Part shown: positions 58,326 through 64,000 of the stretch, one piece after another
How positions within the stretch are numbered: the stretch's first letter is position 1
How the letters are laid out: each line of letters begins with the position of its first letter
Assembly (NCBI GenBank): GCA_036435485.1
Contig: CM071595.1
Span: 3,782,001 to 3,846,000 of the forward strand
Reading direction: 5' to 3'
DNA: 64,000 bases
Source of the DNA: Saposhnikovia divaricata
Lineage: Eukaryota; Streptophyta; Magnoliopsida; Apiales; Apiaceae
Notes under the pieces: generated by a model
What the model saw: the letters and a program-made list of their open reading frames with translations, nothing else
Told to the model about the DNA's origin: nothing
Databases searched by the model: none
Made by a program: the position numbers and the translations under genes

Positions 58326-59335
58326 GGGTTATTGGGATTCAACAAAATTTTATTTGACGCGTTTCGGACCTGAATCGGAGCTGATATAATGGAAACTCGA
58401 TTTTCGGATATTCCCAAAGGGGTTAGTACACGGGATATTGTTAAAAATCGAGTCGGACCATTTTGTGGATATTTTTACATATTTTGTTCCTAAGGGTTAT
58501 TAGAATTCAACAAAATTTTATTTGACGCAATTCGGACCTGAATCGGAGTTGATATAATCGAAACTCGGTTTTTGGATAATCCTCAAAGGGGCTAGTACAT
58601 AGGATTGTTAAAAATTGAGTCGGACAATTTTGTGGATATTTTTACATATTTTGTTCCTATGGGTTATTGGGATTCAACGAAATTTTATTTGACGAAATTC
58701 GGACCCGAATCGGAGCTGATATGATCGAAACTCGATTTTCGGATAATCTTAAAAAGGTGTTAGCATACGGGGTATTGTTAAAAATCGAGTCGGGCCATTT
58801 TGTGGATATTTTTACATATTTTGTTCCTATAGGTTTTTGGGATTCAACAAAATTTTATTTGACGCGTTTCGGACCTGAATCGGAGCTAATATAATGGAAA
58901 CTCGATTTTCGGATATTCCCAAAGGGGTTAGTATACGGGATATTGTTAAAAATCGAGTCGGACCATTTTGTGGATATTTTTACATATTTTGTTCCTAAGG
59001 GTTATTAGAATTCAACAAAATTTTATTTGACGCAATTCGGACCTGAATCGGAGTTGATATAATCGAAACTCGGTTTTTGGATAATCCTCAAAGGGGCTAG
59101 TACATAGGATTGTTAAAAATCGAGTCGGACAATTTTGTGGATATTTTTACATATTTTGTTCCTATGGGTTATTGGGATTCAACGAAATTTTATTTGACGA
59201 AATTCGGACCCGAATCGGAGCTGATATGATCGAAACTCGATTTTCGGATAATCTTAAAAAGGTGTTAGCATACGGGGTATTGTTAAAAATCGAGTCGGGC
59301 CATTTTGTGGATATTTTTACATATTTTGTTCCTAT
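58326..59335. repeat. Two copies of a 505-bp three-monomer unit
   Basis: Copies begin at 58326 and 58831. They have the same monomer order as at 19923-20932, including the shortened cataggattgtt. At 59336 a third begins but departs after one monomer. Confidence 0.82.
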
Positions 59336-59843
59336 AGGTTTTGGGGATTCAACAAAATTTTATTTGACGCGTTTCGGACCTGAATCGGAGCTGATATAAT
59401 GGAAACTCGATTTTCGGATATTCCCAAAGGGGTTAGAACACGGGATATTGTTAAAAATCGAGTCGGACCATTTTGTGGATATTTTTACATATTTTGTTCC
59501 TATGGGTTATTGGAATTCAATGAAATTTTATTTGGTGCCGGTCGGACCTGATCGGGGCTGAAATGACCGAAACTCGGTTTTCGGATAATCCTCAAAGGGA
59601 TTAGTACACTGGATATTGTTAAAAATCAAGTCGAACCATTGTATGGATATTTTTACATATTTTGTTCTTATGGGTAATTGGAATTCAACGAAATTTTATT
59701 TGACGAAATTCGGACCCGAATCGGAGCTGATATGATCGAAACTCGATTTTTGGATAATCTTAAAAAGGTGTTAGCATACGGGGTATTGTTAAAAATCGAG
59801 TCGGGCCATTTTGTGAATATTTTTACATATTTTGTTCCTAAGG

Positions 59844-59976
59844 AACCCTAAACCCTAAACCGTAAATCTTAAACCCCTAAACCCTTACCCCTAAACCCTA
59901 AACCCTAAACCTTAGACCCTGAACCCTAAAACCTTAAATCCTAAAACCCGAAACCCTAAACCTTAAACCCTAAACC
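59844..59976. repeat. Telomere-like block 18, class P (133 bp)
   Basis: Carries aacccgaaaccc and is followed by aacattcaacc. A private aaaccgtaaatc replaces aaatcgtaaatc. Confidence 0.92.
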
Positions 59977-60815
59977 AACATTCAACCAAATTTTATTTGA
60001 TGCAGTTCGGACTTGAATCGAAGCTTATATGATCGAAACTCGGTTTTCGGATAATCCTCAAAGGGGTTAGTACACGGGATATTTTTTAAAATCGAGTCGG
60101 ACCACTTTGTGGATATTTTTACATATTTGGTTCGTGTGGGTTATTAGAATTCAATGAAATTTTATTTGACGCAGTTCGGACAGGAATCAGAGCTGATATG
60201 ATCGAAACTCGGCTTTCGGAAAATTCTGAAAGGGGTTATTCCACGGGATATTGTTAAAAATCAAGCCGAACCATTTTGTGGATATTTTTATATATTTTGT
60301 TCCTATGGGTTATTAAAATTCAACAAAATTTTATTTGACGTAGTTCGAACCTGAATCGGACCTGATATGATTGAAAATCGGTTTTCGGATAATCCTCAAA
60401 GGGGTTAGTACACGAAATATTGTTAAAAATCGGGTCGGACCATTTCATGGACATTTTTACATATTTTGTTCCTACGGGTTATTGGGATTCAACAATATTT
60501 TATTTGACGCGTTTCCGACCTGAATCGGAGCTGATATAATCGAAACTCGATTTTCGGATATTCCCAAATGGGTTAGTACACGGGATATTGTTAAAAATCG
60601 AGTCGGACCATTTTGCGGATATTTTTACATATTTTGTTCCTAAGGGTTATTGGAATTCAACAAAATTTTATTTGACGCAATTCGGACCTGAATCGGAGCT
60701 GATATAATCGAAACTCGGTTTTTGGATAATCTTAAAAAGGTGTTAGCATAGGGGGTATTGTTAAAAATCGAGTCGGGCCATTTTGTGAATATTTTTACAT
60801 ATTTTGTTCCTAAGG

Positions 60816-60948
60816 AACCCTCAACCCAAAACCCTAAATCGTAAATCTGAAACCCCTAAACCCTTACCCCTAAACCCTAAACCTTAGACCCTGAACCCTA
60901 AAACCTTAAATCTTAAAACCCTAAACCCTAAACCTTAAACCCTAAACC
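60816..60948. repeat. Telomere-like block 19, class Q1 (133 bp)
   Basis: Starts aaccctcaacccaaaaccc like block 5. Followed by agcattcaacc. Confidence 0.92.
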
Positions 60949-62127
60949 AGCATTCAACCAAATTTTATTTGTTGCAGTTCGGACTTGAATCGAAGCTGAT
61001 ATGATCGAAACTCGGTTTTCGGATAATCCTCAAAGGGGTTGTTACACGGGATATTGTTAAAAATCGAGTCAGACCATTTTATGGATATTTTTACATATTT
61101 TGTTCCTATGGGTTATTGGAATTCAACGAAATTTTATTTGACGCAGCTCGGACCGGAATCGGAGCTGATATGATCGAAACTCGGTTTTCGAAAAATTCTC
61201 AAAGGGGTTAGTACATGGGATATTGTTAAAAATCAAGTCGAACCATTTTGTGGATATTTTTATATATTTTGTTCCTCTGGGTTATTGGAATTCAATGAAA
61301 TTTTATTTGGTGCCGTTCGGACCTGAATCGGGGCTGAAATGAACGAAACTCGATTTTCGGAAAATTCTCAAAGGGGTTATAGTACACGGGATATTGTTAA
61401 AAATCAAGTCGGGCCATTTTGTGGATATTTTTACATATTTTGTTCCTAAGGGTTATTGGAATTTAACGAAATTTTATTTGACGCTGTTCGGACAGGAATC
61501 GGAGCTGATATGATCGAAACTCGGTTTTCGGGAAAATTCTCAAAGGGGTTAGTACACGGGATATTGTTAAAAATCAAGTCAGACCAATTTGTGGATATTT
61601 TTACATATTTTGTTCCTATGGGTTATTGGAATTCAACGAAATTTATTTGACGCAATTCGGACCTGAATCGGAGCTGATATAATCGAAACTCGATTTTTGG
61701 ATAATCCTCAAAGGGGCTAGTACATGGGATATTGTTAAAAATCGAGTCGGACCATTTTGTGGATATTTTTACATATTTTTTTCCTATGGGTTACTGGAAT
61801 TCAATGAAATTTTATTTGGTGCCGGTCGGACCTGATCGGGGCTGAAATGACCGAAACCCGGTTTTCGGATAATCCTCAAAGGGGTTAGTACACTGGATAT
61901 TGTTAAAAATCGAGTCGAACCGTTGTATGGATATTTTTACATATTTTGTTCTTATGGGTTATTGGAATTCAACGAAATTTTATTTGACGAAATTCGGACC
62001 CGAATCGGAGCTGATATGATCGAAACTCAATTTTCGGATAATCTTAAAAAGGTGTTAGCATACGGGGTATTGTTAAAAATCGAGTCTGGGCATTTTGTGA
62101 ATATTTTTACATATTTTGTTCCTAAGG

Positions 62128-62260
62128 AACCCTAATCCCTAAATCGTAAATCTTAGACCCCTAAACCCTTACCCCTAAACCCTAAACCCTAAACCTTAGA
62201 CCCTAAACCCTAAAACCTTAAATCCTAAAACCCTAAACCCTAAACCTTAAACCCTAAACC
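62128..62260. repeat. Telomere-like block 20, class R (133 bp)
   Basis: cttagacccc and tgcattcaacc. A private aaccctaatcccta lies at the left end. Followed by a monomer that jumps directly to the ctttcggaaaattc type, so about two monomers found after block 17 are missing here. Confidence 0.92.
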
Positions 62261-64000
62261 TGCATTCAACCAAATTTTATTTGATGCAGTTCGGACTTGA
62301 ATCGAAGCTGATATGATCGAAACTCGGCTTTCGGAAAATTCTTAAAGGGGTTAGTCCACGTGATATTGTTAAAAATCAAGCCGAAACATTTTGTGGATAT
62401 TTTTATATATTTTGTTCCTATGGGTTTTTAAAATTCAACAAAATTTTATTTGACGTAGTTCGAACCTGAATCGGACCTGATATGATTGAAAATCGGTTTT
62501 CGGATAATCCTCAAAGGGGTTAGTACACGAAATATTGTTAAAAATCGGGTCGGACCATTTCATGGACAATTTTACATATTTTGTTCCTACGGGTTATTGG
62601 GATTCAACAAAATTTTATTTGACGCGTTTCGGACCTGAATCGGAGCTGTTATAATCGAAACTCGGTTTTCGGAAAATTCTCAAAGGGGTTAGTACACGGG
62701 ATATTGTTAAAAATCAAGTCGGACCATTTTGTGGATATTTTTACATATTTTGTTCCTATGGGTTATTGGAATTCAACGAAATTTTATTTGACACAGTTCG
62801 GACCGGAATCGGAGCTGATTTGATCAAAACTCGGTTTTCAAAAAACTCTCAAAGGGGTTAGTACACGGGATATTGTTAAAAATCAAGTCGGACCAATTTG
62901 TGGATATTTTTATATATTTTGTTCCTATGGGTTATTAAAATTGAACAAAATTTTATTTGACGTAGTTCGAACCTGAATCGGACCTGATATGATTGAAAAT
63001 CGGTTTTCGGATAATCCTCAAAGGGGTTAGTACACGAAATATTGTTAAAAATCGGGTCGGACCATTTCATGGACATTTTTACATATTTTGTTCCAATGGG
63101 TTATTGGGATACAACAAAATTTTATTTGACGCGTTTCGGACCTGAATCGGAGCTGATATAATGGAAACTCGATTTTCGGATATTCCCAAAGGGGTTAGTA
63201 CACGGGATATTGTTAAAAATCGAGTCGGACCATTTTGTGGATATTTTTACATATTTTGTTCCTAAGGGTTATTAGAATTCAACAAAATTTTATTTGACGC
63301 AATTCGGACCTGAATCGGAGTTGATATGATCGAAACTCGATTTTCGGATAATCTTAAAAAGGTGTTAGCATACGGGGTATTGTTAAAAATCGAGTCGGGC
63401 CATTTTGTGGATATTTTTACATATTTTGTTCCTATAGGTTTTTGGGATTCAACAAAATTTTATTTGACGCGTTTCGGACCTGAATCGGAGCTGATATAAT
63501 GGAAACTCGATTTTCGAATATTCCCAAAGGGGTTAGTATACGGGATATTGTTAAAAATCAAGTCGGACCATTTTGTGGATATTTTTACATATTTTGTTCC
63601 TATGGGTTATTGGAATTCAACGAAATTTTATTTGACGCAATTCGGACCTGAATCAGAGCTGATATAATCGAAACTCGGTTTTTGGATAATCCTCAAAGGG
63701 GCTAGTACATGGGATATTGTCAAAAATCGAGTCGGACCATTTTGTCGATATTTTTACATATTTTGTTCCTATGGGTTATTGGAATTCAACAAAATTTTAT
63801 TTGACGCAGTTCGGACCGGAATCAGAGCTGATATGATCGAAACTCGGTTTTCGGAAAATTCTCAAAGGGGTTAGTACACGAAATATTGTTAAAAATCGGG
63901 TCGGACCATTTCATGGACATTTTTACATATTTTGTTCCTACGGGTTATTGGGATTCAACAAAATTTTATTTGACGCGTTTCCGACCTGAATCGGAGCTGA

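Larger units (their letters stand above)
48410..64000. repeat. Divergent 168-bp satellite with telomere-like blocks (right part)
   Basis: Follows the 13.8-18.9 kb region at an offset of 34585 bp, rising to about 36095 bp after an extra 1509-bp duplication. It holds telomere-like blocks at 52612, 53598, 54910, 55882, 57194, 59844, 60816 and 62128 in class order P, Q1, P, Q1, R, P, Q1, R. It runs off the right edge of the window. No genes are seen. Confidence 0.9.

Noticed and set aside
1..64000. A CENP-B-like box or other known centromere protein motif in the monomer
   Set aside because: I saw no convincing match to the 17-bp box by eye, and plant satellites generally lack it. Centromeric or subtelomeric location cannot be decided from this window.

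Overview
The window is a plant-type heterochromatic satellite array carrying one inserted LTR retrotransposon. Telomere-like CCCTAAA heptamers and a Ty1/copia element of SIRE/Maximus-like organisation indicate a flowering plant. The species cannot be named from the sequence. I see no host protein-coding gene, tRNA, rRNA or CRISPR array. All coding content belongs to the retrotransposon.

Layout. (1) 1-13656: a homogeneous array of a ~168-169 bp AT-rich monomer, nearly always carrying an EcoRI site (GAATTC). Monomers form an 8-monomer higher-order repeat (HOR) of 1348-1349 bp (types A-H below), and the HOR units come in two haplotypes (alpha, beta) that nearly alternate. (2) 13657-22708: the same monomer family in more divergent form, entered through a chimeric junction monomer and carrying telomere-like blocks. 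(3) 22714-30842: an 8.1 kb copia retrotransposon on the minus strand, flanked by the 5-bp target duplication ATGGG. (4) 30843-64000: more divergent satellite with telomere-like blocks. It encloses two islands of the A-H HOR (43565-45250 and 46724-48241) and several nested tandem duplications (505, 1509, 1856, 2284 and 3159 bp).

Twenty telomere-like blocks (105-147 bp) all sit at the same phase of the monomer. They share the same order of degenerate heptamers and differ in length only by multiples of 7 bp. This points to one founding block that was amplified as part of larger repeat units. All blocks and monomers lie in one orientation.

The retrotransposon has nearly identical LTRs (3 substitutions and one 7-bp indel), a primer binding site matching initiator tRNA-Met, polypurine tracts and an apparently intact Gag. 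Its Pol is broken by a frameshifting deletion in integrase, a probable in-frame deletion further on, and a nonsense codon in reverse transcriptase. The likely reading is a recent insertion of an already defective element that used proteins from a relative. No new enzymatic or defence system is visible. The interesting content is repeat architecture.
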